From Chloroflexota bacterium (GTDB lineage Bacteria > Chloroflexota > Anaerolineae > Anaerolineales > Anaerolineaceae): 53,528 nt of DNA. Below, piece by piece: positions 17,957-25,568 of the stretch. Both the position numbers and the translations under genes were made by a program. Positions within the stretch are counted from its first letter, which is position 1. Every line of letters starts with the position of its first letter. The notes under the pieces are model-generated. The model made no database searches. It was given only the letters and a program-made list of their open reading frames with translations, and had not been told where the DNA came from. The stretch spans positions 1 to 53,528 of the forward strand of contig JAEKNU010000025.1 in the NCBI GenBank assembly GCA_016838895.1, in the 5' to 3' direction.

Positions 17957-18816
17957 GCTTCAACCGCCTTCGACTGACAATGTGTGATAATTTGTTGCAA
18001 ACTTTCAAGACAAATTCGTTGGTCTTCCTGGCTGGGGTTTGTGGGACTGTAACGTGCAAATTCAAACAAGCGGGTCAGTTGCTGTACAGCTTGCGTTGGT
18101 AAAGTATAAGTTGTTAATAGGGTTTCAAATTCCCGTGCAGTCTTGGCCGCTTCGCGGTTGATGCCGTGTGCTTCATGGATTATGCGGCTCATTTCCTGAT
18201 AGCAATACAAAATCACTGAGCGGAAATCCTGACCTGCTTGTAGGGATTGCAAAGCCTGCTCCGCCTGCGCTGCAAGCTGTGCTTCAGCACTGATTTGTTT
18301 TGGTTTACCCTGTATGAGCAGATAAACAGCCACGCTGATAAACACCAATAGCACCGCTGCTGTGATCCACTGCCAGGCTAAAGGCGGTGACTGCAGCGGT
18401 TCGCTCCGATAAGTAAAGGATATGGCATTAAAGTTGGCACCTTGTGGAGCAGGGGTGATTTCAATTTGTTGAGGGTTGATAAAAGATAGGATGAGAATCA
18501 AAAGAAGGACGCCAGCCAGTAGAAGGGCGGCGCGTATGATTTGTTTCCAGGTGGTTTTTCTAAAAACAAGAATCAGTAAGTAGATCGCGATGGCGAAAAA
18601 TATCAGCGAGAAACCCCCTTGCAGAAAGAGCAGGCTTGTGGGTTGAGCTTTGGCGCTCGTTGCAGCCGGATCGCCAGCGTCAATAATAGAATTAGCACTT
18701 GGAAAAGGTTGCCCGGTTTCAAAGGTAAGCAACGGCAAACTGGCATTGACCAGGATGATTACAAGAATGCATATTAATAGGGTCAGGAGCAGGTTGCGTT
18801 TGTTTGCCAGCGTCAT
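17953..18816 (-). CDS. DUF4129 domain membrane protein, first gene of the MoxR operon
   Basis: A 287-residue protein with four likely membrane helices (about 8-27, 64-85, 93-111, 148-167) and a cytoplasmic C-terminal DUF4129 region (SVILYCYQEMSRIIHEAHG, then REFETLLTTY and the RLFEFARYSP block). DUF4129 usually occurs as the tail of a transglutaminase-like protein or as a separate gene beside MoxR and DUF58. No transglutaminase gene is present here. The ATG has only a weak ribosome site. A candidate promoter (TTTGCA, 17 bp, TAGAAT) lies 65 bases upstream. The next gene overlaps by four bases. Confidence 0.85.
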   Translation of the reverse strand: MTLANKRNLLLTLLICILVIILVNASLPLLTFETGQPFPSANSIIDAGDPAATSAKAQPTSLLFLQGGFSLIFFAIAIYLLILVFRKTTWKQIIRAALLLAGVLLLILILSFINPQQIEITPAPQGANFNAISFTYRSEPLQSPPLAWQWITAAVLLVFISVAVYLLIQGKPKQISAEAQLAAQAEQALQSLQAGQDFRSVILYCYQEMSRIIHEAHGINREAAKTAREFETLLTTYTLPTQAVQQLTRLFEFARYSPTNPSQEDQRICLESLQQIITHCQSKAVEA

Positions 18817-18880
18817 AGGGATTAATTTTCTTTCTTGGACAAGTTTGATTGGTCTGACAATTGCTTAAACGGGTATCCCT

Positions 18881-18909
18881 ATTCTATCGTTATTTGAGTC
18901 AGATGCAAA
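18881..18909 (-). promoter_or_regulatory. candidate promoter of the DUF4129-MoxR-DUF58 operon
   Basis: On the minus strand, TTTGCA (18904-18909) and TAGAAT (18881-18886) are separated by exactly 17 bases. The elements match consensus in four and five positions. The -35 box directly follows the terminator of the preceding operon. Confidence 0.55.
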
Positions 18910-18940
18910 GCTGGGTACAGATTAATTTCTGCACCCAGCT
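18909..18940 (-). terminator. terminator of the KDPG-aldolase arm of the sugar operon
   Basis: On the minus strand AGCTGGGTGCAG pairs with CTGTACCCAGCT across an 8-base loop: 12 pairs including one G-U, so the stem is complete only as minus-strand RNA. TTT follows. It lies 35 bases after the aldolase stop codon. Confidence 0.65.
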
Positions 18941-18975
18941 TCATTGTTGAATGATAAGGACGAAAAAACCCCGTT

Positions 18976-19620
18976 CTATAGAGGGAGTTGTCTGCTCTTA
19001 TCCCTGATCTGACAGGCAGCAAGGGCTTCCTGTTGTACACGCTCATATTGCTCATTGTTCACCCAATCGCGTTTGGACATCCATGAACCACCAACGGCTA
19101 GGATATACGGTTTTTGCAGGTATTCCAGCAGATTGAATTGGTTCACGCCGCCGGTTGGGACGAACTGAATATCCGGAAAAGGATCTGACAAAGCTTTGAT
19201 AGTACGCAAGCCGCCCATGGCTTCACTGGGAAAGAATTTAAACACGGATAACCCCATGCGCATACCGTTGACGATTTCGGCTGCAGTTACTGCACAGCCC
19301 AAAAAGGGGATATTGTTATTTGCCGACCATTGAATAACATCCACCGGTAAGCCAGGCGAAACCAGATAACGTGCGCCATGATCCACGGCGACCTTGGCCT
19401 GATCCAGGGTGATGACAGTACCAGCACCGATTAATACCTGCGGCATTTGGCTGGCGATTTCCTGAATCGCATTCAGGGCTGCAGGTGTGCGCAAGGTGAT
19501 TTCGGCGATGGGTAAGCCGCCGGCTTGCAAGGCTCTGGCCAGGGGAATTGCTTGTTGTACGTGATCAATCACGATAACGGGAATCACTGCGATTTTTTTG
19601 AGTGTTTGGAAGAAAGTCAT
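18976..19620 (-). CDS. 2-keto-3-deoxy-6-phosphogluconate/4-hydroxy-2-oxoglutarate-type aldolase
   Basis: A class I aldolase of the KDPG family that splits a 2-keto-3-deoxy sugar acid phosphate to pyruvate and an aldehyde. Of 214 residues, the usual length, the catalytic Glu is E40 (IAEITLRT) and the Schiff-base Lys is K128 in VFKFFPSE. IGAGTV and VPTGGV are also typical. The ATG at 19620 with AAGGA upstream was preferred to a TTG at 19629. It is the last gene of the minus-strand sugar operon, 12 bases after the phosphotriesterase-family gene. No sugar-acid dehydratase that would make its substrate is visible in the window, so the true substrate (KDPG, KDPGal or other) is open. Confidence 0.9.
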   Translation of the reverse strand: MTFFQTLKKIAVIPVIVIDHVQQAIPLARALQAGGLPIAEITLRTPAALNAIQEIASQMPQVLIGAGTVITLDQAKVAVDHGARYLVSPGLPVDVIQWSANNNIPFLGCAVTAAEIVNGMRMGLSVFKFFPSEAMGGLRTIKALSDPFPDIQFVPTGGVNQFNLLEYLQKPYILAVGGSWMSKRDWVNNEQYERVQQEALAACQIRDKSRQLPL

Positions 19621-19632
19621 ATTTATCAATCC

Positions 19633-20547
19633 TTAGATGGCCAAAAAACGGGCGGGGTTTTCCAGCAACAGCTGCTGGATGTAATTTTCCGTGATGTTGG
19701 CCTGACGCAGCATGGGAACAAATTTCATCAGTAGATAGCTAGGTCCCTTGACACGTGGATTATGGGTATGCCAGGAGGATTTGCGAGCGCAATCGCAAGA
19801 GAGCAGGATGCGATTTCCAAAACCGGCTTTGATCATTTCTGAAATTAAACTGACCCGTTCCTGATCCGGCCAGTATTTCTCTTTACCGATCTGGTCAAAA
19901 CCCAGATAAACACCCAGATTTGCCAGCTTGATATAGGTTTCCATAGGCAGGTTGCGATCCAGATGACCGATCAATATCTTTTCTGGAGCAATACTATTTT
20001 GTACCAACATTGTTGCCTGTTCCACAGCAAAGGTGCCGCCTTCGGTGTGCGTACTGACAGGAGCACCGGTTTCACGATGGGCAATGGCAGCGGCTGTGAT
20101 AATGCGCTGCTCCATTTCGGTAATTTCATTATTGCTGGATGCGGCTTTGATGATGCCAGCCCGAATGTTCGTGCCATCCATGCCGTATGTAATGTCATTG
20201 AAAATACCCTCGGCAATTTCGTCTACAGATTGTCCTTGCAATGCGGAAGCACTGAATTTGTCCTTATGATGCCCGCTGGCGGCAATGACATGTATTTCTG
20301 TGGCTTGTGAAATTTGTTGTAGATCCAAAGGTGCTCGCCCGATTTCAGAGGTAGTCATCTCAACCAGCGCCTGTCCGCCAGCTTGTTTGAAATAACGCAT
20401 TTCAGCCACTGCTGCAGGGATGGAATCAAAACCCAGGTCAGGATCTGCATGCGGGGCGTTGGGAACCTGCCAAATTAAATGCTCATGACAGGTGCTGATC
20501 CCCAGCGTGTTTGCATCAATATCACCAAGAACGGTTCGTATTTTCAT
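19633..20547 (-). CDS. phosphotriesterase-family metal-dependent hydrolase, probable sugar lactonase
   Basis: A 304-residue amidohydrolase-fold protein of the PHP/phosphotriesterase family. The metal ligands can be followed: H21 and H23 in CHEHL, a bridging Lys candidate in GIIKAAS, His in STHTEGG, His in GHLDRN, and Asp in LLSCDCARKS. Family members in sugar operons open sugar lactones (for example phosphorylated lyxono- and ribono-lactones), and the neighbouring dehydrogenases and aldolase fit a lactonase role; the exact lactone is inference. It starts ten bases after the FAD oxidoreductase stop. Length is slightly shorter than classical phosphotriesterases, as usual for these relatives. 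Confidence 0.85.
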   Translation of the reverse strand: MKIRTVLGDIDANTLGISTCHEHLIWQVPNAPHADPDLGFDSIPAAVAEMRYFKQAGGQALVEMTTSEIGRAPLDLQQISQATEIHVIAASGHHKDKFSASALQGQSVDEIAEGIFNDITYGMDGTNIRAGIIKAASSNNEITEMEQRIITAAAIAHRETGAPVSTHTEGGTFAVEQATMLVQNSIAPEKILIGHLDRNLPMETYIKLANLGVYLGFDQIGKEKYWPDQERVSLISEMIKAGFGNRILLSCDCARKSSWHTHNPRVKGPSYLLMKFVPMLRQANITENYIQQLLLENPARFLAI

Positions 20548-20557
20548 CTGTGCTCCT

Positions 20558-21853
20558 TCAGGATGCAGTATCTAAAATGGCACCCAATTCAAGCAGACTT
20601 GTTTGTAATTTTGATATGGACAAGGTATGAAGGGATTGCTTGTTTTGCAAACAAATTACTGCGGCAACTGCGGCTGCTTGCCCCATGGCCATGCACTGCC
20701 CCATGCTGCGTACGGCGGCATGCGCATCATGGTCAGCGGAAAGACAGCGTCCGGCCACCAGCAAGCCATCTACATTTTGCGGTAAGAGACAGCGATAGGG
20801 GATATCTACGGTTTGACCTTCAGGCAGATATTCCCAACGGGTGTCCTTGCCGGCGTGATGCTCCTCAATGGGTGCACCGCACATGGCGATGGCATCCTCG
20901 AATTTTCGGGCAGCCAGCACATCCTGACGGGTGAGACGGTAAGCGCCAAAAATACGCCTGCTTTCACGTACGCCGATCTGAGTGCTCAAACCGCCCAATG
21001 CAGCCTTCTCATATCCGGGGACTTTGTCGATCAAAAAGCGGGTATATTCGAGTGCCTGACGGCGGCCTTCTGTTTCGGCGGTGCTGAGTTGTTCCACATT
21101 ATTGGGATCTATATTGGTCACGCGCGTCATATTGGTAACCATCACACCATGCAAAGGGCTGATATGCGCACTGCCTTCTTTTCTGGGAAGATCATACCCC
21201 TGGGCAGAAGCCATCAACTCGTGCAATTGTGCTTTCTTGACTTGTTTCGCACGGGGAACATCCACATTGATTAGCTTGAAAGTAGTTGTCAGAGATTGCA
21301 CGGGCTGATCCTGAGCGCTTTCAAATGGCACACCGGCAAGTGCGGCAACGTCGGCATCACCGGAGGCATCAATGATTGCATCGGCCATCAGGCGGTATAA
21401 TCCGGATTTGTTGACCAGCATCACGCCGCTAATGTGATCCCCGTTTTTGATGACATCGATAACCAGACTATGATAGAGAATTTTTACGCCAACTTTTCGA
21501 GCTAATTGCTCCCATGCGATTTTGAGTATTTCGGGATCGTAGGTGATGCCTTGTCCTGCACCATAGGTGTTAGGGCGGTAGATGGCCGCCTGATGATCGA
21601 ATAATTCCTGAATAATTTGATCCGGGATACCGCCCACGACTTTACGGGGAGATTGGCCGGGTGTATAGAAACCATATATGGTATCCAGCACCTGCGTGCT
21701 GATACCGCCCATAAATCCGTAACGCTCTATCAGTGTGACATCAGCGCCCAAGCTAGCGGCGGTAATTGCGGCGGTTGCGCCGGCGGAGCCGGAACCAACT
21801 ACAACGATGCTGGCTTTTGGAAGATCCTGAAATGTTTTACTGTAAGTTTGCAT
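20558..21853 (-). CDS. FAD-dependent oxidoreductase of the sugar operon
   Basis: A 431-residue flavoprotein of the FAD_oxidored type. The N-terminal Rossmann motif VVVGSGSAGATAAITAASLGA, the ERYGFMGG block, DASGDADVAALAG, and the C-terminal LLVAGRCLSADHDAH and SMGQCMAMGQAA blocks are all present. Such enzymes recur in carbohydrate operons, but few have a known substrate; oxidation of a sugar or polyol is the likely role. The ATG at 21853 lies 11 bases after the SDR stop, with AGAAG between, so it was chosen over an in-frame start at 21880 that would overlap the SDR gene. Cotranscribed with its neighbours. Confidence 0.87.
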   Translation of the reverse strand: MQTYSKTFQDLPKASIVVVGSGSAGATAAITAASLGADVTLIERYGFMGGISTQVLDTIYGFYTPGQSPRKVVGGIPDQIIQELFDHQAAIYRPNTYGAGQGITYDPEILKIAWEQLARKVGVKILYHSLVIDVIKNGDHISGVMLVNKSGLYRLMADAIIDASGDADVAALAGVPFESAQDQPVQSLTTTFKLINVDVPRAKQVKKAQLHELMASAQGYDLPRKEGSAHISPLHGVMVTNMTRVTNIDPNNVEQLSTAETEGRRQALEYTRFLIDKVPGYEKAALGGLSTQIGVRESRRIFGAYRLTRQDVLAARKFEDAIAMCGAPIEEHHAGKDTRWEYLPEGQTVDIPYRCLLPQNVDGLLVAGRCLSADHDAHAAVRSMGQCMAMGQAAAVAAVICLQNKQSLHTLSISKLQTSLLELGAILDTAS

Positions 21854-21864
21854 AAAGCACTTCT

Positions 21865-22632
21865 TTAGCGAACGGTCCAACCACCATCCACGGTTAATAC
21901 CGATCCGGTGATAAATTTGGCTTCATCTGAAGCCAAAAACAATACTGCGTCGGCAATATCTGCGGGACTGCCGAAATCTGAGGTGAGCGGCTGCAGTGTA
22001 GTAAGGCGGGATTGAATATGGACATCTTCTTGAGCACGTTTACTCATTGGGGTGGCAATCAAGCCCGGACAAATAACATTGGCGCGAATATTTTGAGGGG
22101 CATAATAAGCAGCCAGCGAGCGTGTAAAACTGATCGCTGCACCTTTACTGGTAGCATAGGCATGCGTGCCAAAGTCTTCATCGCCGCCGACCAGCCCTAA
22201 AACCGAGGAAACAGTAACAATATTGCCAGATTGCTGGACAACCATCTGCTCCAACACGTATTTACTGGTGTAAAACATGCTGTTGAGATTTATATCCAAT
22301 GTTTTTTGCCAGCCTTCTATGGTGCAGGTATGTGCTGGGCCGTCTCCCCAGCGGCGTCCACTGCCGCCGGCAATATTGACCAGAATATCAATGTGATTGA
22401 AAGCATCAATAACATGGGTTACCGCCTGGGCTACTTTTTCAGGCTGGGTTAAATCGACAATTTGAATATCCAGTGCTGATTTGCTTAAGTTGCGGGTTTC
22501 GGTTGCGGCTTCGCTATCAATATCAAAAATGGAAACATTGGCACCTTGCTCGGCAAACAACAACGCCGTAGCTTGACCAATACCGCTGCCGCCGCCCGTT
22601 ATGATGGCTGTTTTCCCGGACAGCCTGTTCAT
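21865..22632 (-). CDS. short-chain dehydrogenase/reductase
   Basis: A 255-residue classical SDR that oxidises or reduces a hydroxyl using NAD(P). The cofactor motif TGGGSGIG is at 12-19, Asp38 in FDID suggests NAD(H) preference, NIAGG follows near 86, and the catalytic Ser142, Tyr159 and Lys163 (YATSK) are present. It ends with the usual VDGGWTVR. The gene overlaps the SIS gene by four bases and is followed after 11 bases by the FAD oxidoreductase. It most likely acts on the same sugar or sugar acid as its neighbours. Confidence 0.92.
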   Translation of the reverse strand: MNRLSGKTAIITGGGSGIGQATALLFAEQGANVSIFDIDSEAATETRNLSKSALDIQIVDLTQPEKVAQAVTHVIDAFNHIDILVNIAGGSGRRWGDGPAHTCTIEGWQKTLDINLNSMFYTSKYVLEQMVVQQSGNIVTVSSVLGLVGGDEDFGTHAYATSKGAAISFTRSLAAYYAPQNIRANVICPGLIATPMSKRAQEDVHIQSRLTTLQPLTSDFGSPADIADAVLFLASDEAKFITGSVLTVDGGWTVR

Positions 22633-23411
22633 TGGTCACAAGGTCCATAAACTTTTTGTACACGGTTTCGATAATCATCGTAACAATCATCAAAACGTTG
22701 TTTGGATGCTTCGCTGCCAATAAAGTAGCTGCTGGTTAATACAATAGGTGGTTTTCCCAGCTTGGTTAGTTTTTGGGCGATAAGGCTTTTCAAGGCATTG
22801 GTTACCGCGGCGGCGCCAATAGTGGAGCCAGGTCCAACCGGGTCGGCTAAGCCCGGAATCTTTACCAGTGCATCTCCACCCGGGGTGCAATTGTCAATCA
22901 GGATATCTGCGATATCCAGGAGTTTTTTACCGCTGCTGTGCAATGCGGTAGTGGCCTGGCAATGTTCCACAGAAATAACGGCAATCACCGGCATGTGCTG
23001 TTTTTTGGCTTCCAGCGCAACATCAATGACAACTTCATTGACGCCGCTGTTGGAATAAATCAGAAAACAGTCCGGTTTGGAGAAAACAAAATTACGCATA
23101 ATCACCTGGCCGAAACCCTCGACATGTTCCAGATACATGGCCTGACGCTGTCCGTTGGAACCGACCACCAGATTATGAAACGTCAGTGATAGTTCCACAA
23201 TCGGATGAAATCCGGGGAAGCTGCCGTGGCGCGGGAACATTTCTTCAACAAAGATACGGGAGTGTCCGGTGCCAAACAAATGCACCAGCCCATCTGATGC
23301 AATACCTTGGCTGCATAATTCGGCAGCCTTTTCGATGGCATCAGATTGGGTATCTACTATCTTTTGAAGAATCATTTGTGATTGGTGCAGATATTCGTTT
23401 GCGGCGTTCAT
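22629..23411 (-). CDS. SIS-domain protein (UPF0309-like), probable phosphosugar-binding isomerase
   Basis: A 260-residue protein with one SIS domain (about 25-230). LFGTGHSRIFVEEMFPRHG and IYSNSGVNEVVIDVALEAKK form the phosphosugar-binding loops. This pattern matches the UPF0309 group, whose members lie in sugar operons and are thought to isomerise or bind a phosphorylated amino sugar or sugar. The MurQ-type etherase motif is not recognised. It is 41 bases downstream of the GntR regulator and overlaps the SDR gene by four bases. Substrate unknown. Confidence 0.85.
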   Translation of the reverse strand: MNAANEYLHQSQMILQKIVDTQSDAIEKAAELCSQGIASDGLVHLFGTGHSRIFVEEMFPRHGSFPGFHPIVELSLTFHNLVVGSNGQRQAMYLEHVEGFGQVIMRNFVFSKPDCFLIYSNSGVNEVVIDVALEAKKQHMPVIAVISVEHCQATTALHSSGKKLLDIADILIDNCTPGGDALVKIPGLADPVGPGSTIGAAAVTNALKSLIAQKLTKLGKPPIVLTSSYFIGSEASKQRFDDCYDDYRNRVQKVYGPCDQ

Positions 23412-23452
23412 TTGTTTTCCTCTTGATTTGCTACCAATTAAAAGAACATCAT

Positions 23453-24205
23453 TTATTCATCACAACGGCGCTGGGTGGTGCTGTATTCATACTGGTCAGC
23501 GCGATAATAGGATGTGGAGTACTCAATCAGGTTGTCATTATCGGTGTATGCAAAAGTTGTCACCAATAATAGCGGGCTGTCTTTTGCTACGTCCAGCAAG
23601 TCAGCGCGGTAATCATCGGCGGAAATGGCACGTACGATATGATCAATGCGATCAATAATCAGATGATGATGACTGGCTAACACTTCATAAAGCGAATTTT
23701 GTTCAAAATCTGTGGCTTCAATACCCGGACAGCGCTCGGTGAGGATGGTGCTGGTCTGATGGCAAATCGGTTCCTCATCACCAAGACGCAGACGTTCCAG
23801 ACTGAGATAGGGTTTACCGATCCAGGGCTGCAATGCAGGTGGAGCATCTTCTTCCAGGTTGCCACTTTCAGTACTCAATGTTTTGGTTTGCGGCGTTTTT
23901 CCAAGCTCACGCATTTGTTGACTAAAACTTCGGTCAAGAAAAAATTGTGTCAGACTGATCGGATTGCGAACGAAGGTGCCTCGTCCCGCGAATCGTTCAA
24001 CAATGTTGTCATCCACCAGTCGGGCGATGGCCTGTCGAACCGTTTGGCGTCCGACGTTGTAATCATGGCAGATTTCAACCTCCGGTGGCAGCATGCCACC
24101 CGGTTGAATATGGCCTTGCTGAATAATTTGGCGTAAATCCAGATATATTTGATGGTAAAGCGGGATGGGGCTGTGAGCATCAACTTCACTATAGGGGAGT
24201 GTCAT
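23453..24205 (-). CDS. GntR-family regulator with UTRA ligand domain (HutC type)
   Basis: A 250-residue transcriptional regulator, usually a repressor released by a sugar phosphate or similar effector. The winged helix spans about 14-80 (PLYHQIYLDLRQII, LPPEVEICHDYNVGRQTVRQAI, GRGTFV) and the UTRA domain about 95-245, with LSLERLRLGDEEPI and the closing YSTSYYRADQYEY. AGGAAGAAG lies before the ATG. It lies between the UroD-like and SIS genes of the minus arm. The two operators of the form GTnCGnAC at 25437 and 25519 have the 8-bp core spacing typical of HutC-type GntR proteins, so it is the best candidate for their ligand-responsive repressor (inference). Confidence 0.9.
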   Translation of the reverse strand: MTLPYSEVDAHSPIPLYHQIYLDLRQIIQQGHIQPGGMLPPEVEICHDYNVGRQTVRQAIARLVDDNIVERFAGRGTFVRNPISLTQFFLDRSFSQQMRELGKTPQTKTLSTESGNLEEDAPPALQPWIGKPYLSLERLRLGDEEPICHQTSTILTERCPGIEATDFEQNSLYEVLASHHHLIIDRIDHIVRAISADDYRADLLDVAKDSPLLLVTTFAYTDNDNLIEYSTSYYRADQYEYSTTQRRCDE

Positions 24206-24252
24206 AATTTCTTCTTCCTGTTTTCACAATTTACCAATCCCAAAAAGTACGA

Positions 24253-25407
24253 TTATTTACTGGGGTTCTCAGAGATGGGGTAAACACCAATCTTTCGGGC
24301 GGTCTCAAATAATGTTACAACATTTTGCGCAGGAATATCAGCCTGTAAATGATTTGATGGGGCCAAAATATAACCTCCACCTGCTGATAATTGGGAGATA
24401 CGCGTTTTCACTTCCTGAATAACGTCCTCGGTTGTACCGGGCAGGGCATGGGAAATATCAATGCCGCCAAGAAAGCTGATGCGTGTACCATAGTCTTGTT
24501 TGATTGAGGGAATATCCGTGGCGGGCAGGGGTTCCAAAGGATGCAGTACATCTACACCGATTTCGATCATGTCATCCATTAATTTTGAGATCGCGCCATC
24601 GCTATGCAGCATTATTTTTAGATTTGGGTGATCCTCTTTGGCGGCGTTAATCAGACGAATCAAGCACGGCTTAATGAAACGCCGAAACATGCGCGGCGAA
24701 ATAATCAGATTGTTATTACCCGCATAGTCATCGCCGGGGAGTTCAATCATGTCAAAGAATTTTCCGGCCTGATGCATGTTGATACGGATCAGACCTTCCA
24801 GAATGCTGGTAATTTTATCCAAAAGGGCTTCGGCATATTCAGGATTGAGTGACATATCCATAAGAAAATTTTCTGTACCACGCAGATCACAGGCGGTTTG
24901 GAATGGCCCGTGTGAGGCGACCATGCGCATGATCACAAAGTATGGACTGTTTTCATGCAGAGTTTGAGCGCGCTCAGCCACACCGGCAGTCCAGATTGGA
25001 TCAGATAGATCAGGCCATTGAATCAAACGGTCGATATCCTCTACATCATTTGTTTCTTCCAATAATCCCTTACCGGTATAGTAATAGGGCAAGGCACGTT
25101 TCCAAATCTGTCCGTATGAATCGAAAAAGGTGTTTTCATCTTCGCCGGGAATCACCGGGCTGTTCGGCAGTAAATTCGGCCAACAGTAACGTGTATCGGT
25201 GCCCAAAGTATCCAGCAGGCGGTCATCCATGTAAGAGATACTGTGTCCACTGCGGAAAGGGGGGACGGGGCCAGAAAAACCGAGCAAGTCAATTAATCTC
25301 AAATAGAGGTCATCTACTACACCATACGGTCCACCGCCTAGCGCAATTGGCACTCGATCAGGTTCATTATGGCGTAATGCTGTATGTATACGTTCTCGTG
25401 AGTTCAA
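24253..25407 (-). CDS. uroporphyrinogen-decarboxylase-family protein of the sugar operon
   Basis: A 384-residue UroD/MtaA-fold protein (TIM barrel). The start MNSRERIHTALRHNEPDRVPI is typical of the non-haem members found in catabolic and methyl-transfer operons. Later blocks include DMIELPGDDYAGNNNLIISPRMF, MLHSDGAI and LHPLEP. It is not expected to be HemE, as no haem gene is near and the operon is for sugars. The start is a TTG at 25407 with AAGGA seven bases upstream. It is the first gene of the minus arm and is controlled by the promoter at 25455-25483. Members in sugar loci have no established reaction. Confidence 0.85.
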   Translation of the reverse strand: MNSRERIHTALRHNEPDRVPIALGGGPYGVVDDLYLRLIDLLGFSGPVPPFRSGHSISYMDDRLLDTLGTDTRYCWPNLLPNSPVIPGEDENTFFDSYGQIWKRALPYYYTGKGLLEETNDVEDIDRLIQWPDLSDPIWTAGVAERAQTLHENSPYFVIMRMVASHGPFQTACDLRGTENFLMDMSLNPEYAEALLDKITSILEGLIRINMHQAGKFFDMIELPGDDYAGNNNLIISPRMFRRFIKPCLIRLINAAKEDHPNLKIMLHSDGAISKLMDDMIEIGVDVLHPLEPLPATDIPSIKQDYGTRISFLGGIDISHALPGTTEDVIQEVKTRISQLSAGGGYILAPSNHLQADIPAQNVVTLFETARKIGVYPISENPSK

Positions 25408-25436
25408 TGGATAGTCCTTTTTGGAAAATCAGTAAA

Positions 25437-25446
25437 TGTACGTACA
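25437..25446 (-). promoter_or_regulatory. operator of the minus-strand sugar operon
   Basis: TGTACGTACA is a perfect 10-bp palindrome that overlaps the expected transcription start of the minus promoter. In a 14-base comparison it matches the plus-side operator at 25519-25532 at 11 positions; the common form is TGTnCGnACA. Confidence 0.6.
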
Positions 25447-25454
25447 ATAAGAAT

Positions 25455-25483
25455 ATTCTACATGATTGTTTGATTGTTCGCAA
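25455..25483 (-). promoter_or_regulatory. promoter of the minus arm of the sugar locus
   Basis: On the minus strand, TTGCGA (25478-25483) and TAGAAT (25455-25460) are separated by 17 bases. Four and five positions match consensus. It reads toward the UroD-like gene, and its -35 box lies four bases from the -35 box of the divergent plus promoter. Confidence 0.65.
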
Positions 25484-25486
25484 TAG

Positions 25487-25515
25487 TTGACAGCCAGGGA
25501 ATGTTTTCCTATAAT
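25487..25515 (+). promoter_or_regulatory. perfect consensus sigma-70 promoter of the plus arm
   Basis: TTGACA (25487-25492), exactly 17 bases, TATAAT (25510-25515): all twelve consensus bases and ideal spacing. The expected start is near 25522, inside the palindromic operator that follows. Exact consensus promoters are rare in natural genomes and usually need strong repression. Confidence 0.88.
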
Positions 25516-25518
25516 GTA

Positions 25519-25532
25519 AATGTTCGAACATT
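25519..25532 (+). promoter_or_regulatory. 14-bp palindromic operator over the plus-arm start site
   Basis: AATGTTCGAACATT is a perfect palindrome four bases downstream of the -10 box and covering the expected start. The GTTCGAAC core has the 8-bp half-site spacing usual for GntR/HutC regulators, one of which is encoded at 23453-24205. Confidence 0.7.
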
Positions 25533-25568
25533 CGATACAATTGAGTTCCGCTGGAAGGAGTTTCCCTT

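Noticed and set aside
19621..19629. TTG start for the KDPG aldolase
   Set aside because: The ATG at 19620 has AAGGA at a good distance, and the family begins there.
24253..25407. Assignment of the UroD-fold gene as hemE
   Set aside because: It is in a sugar operon with no haem genes nearby, and its start resembles the catabolic subgroup rather than HemE.
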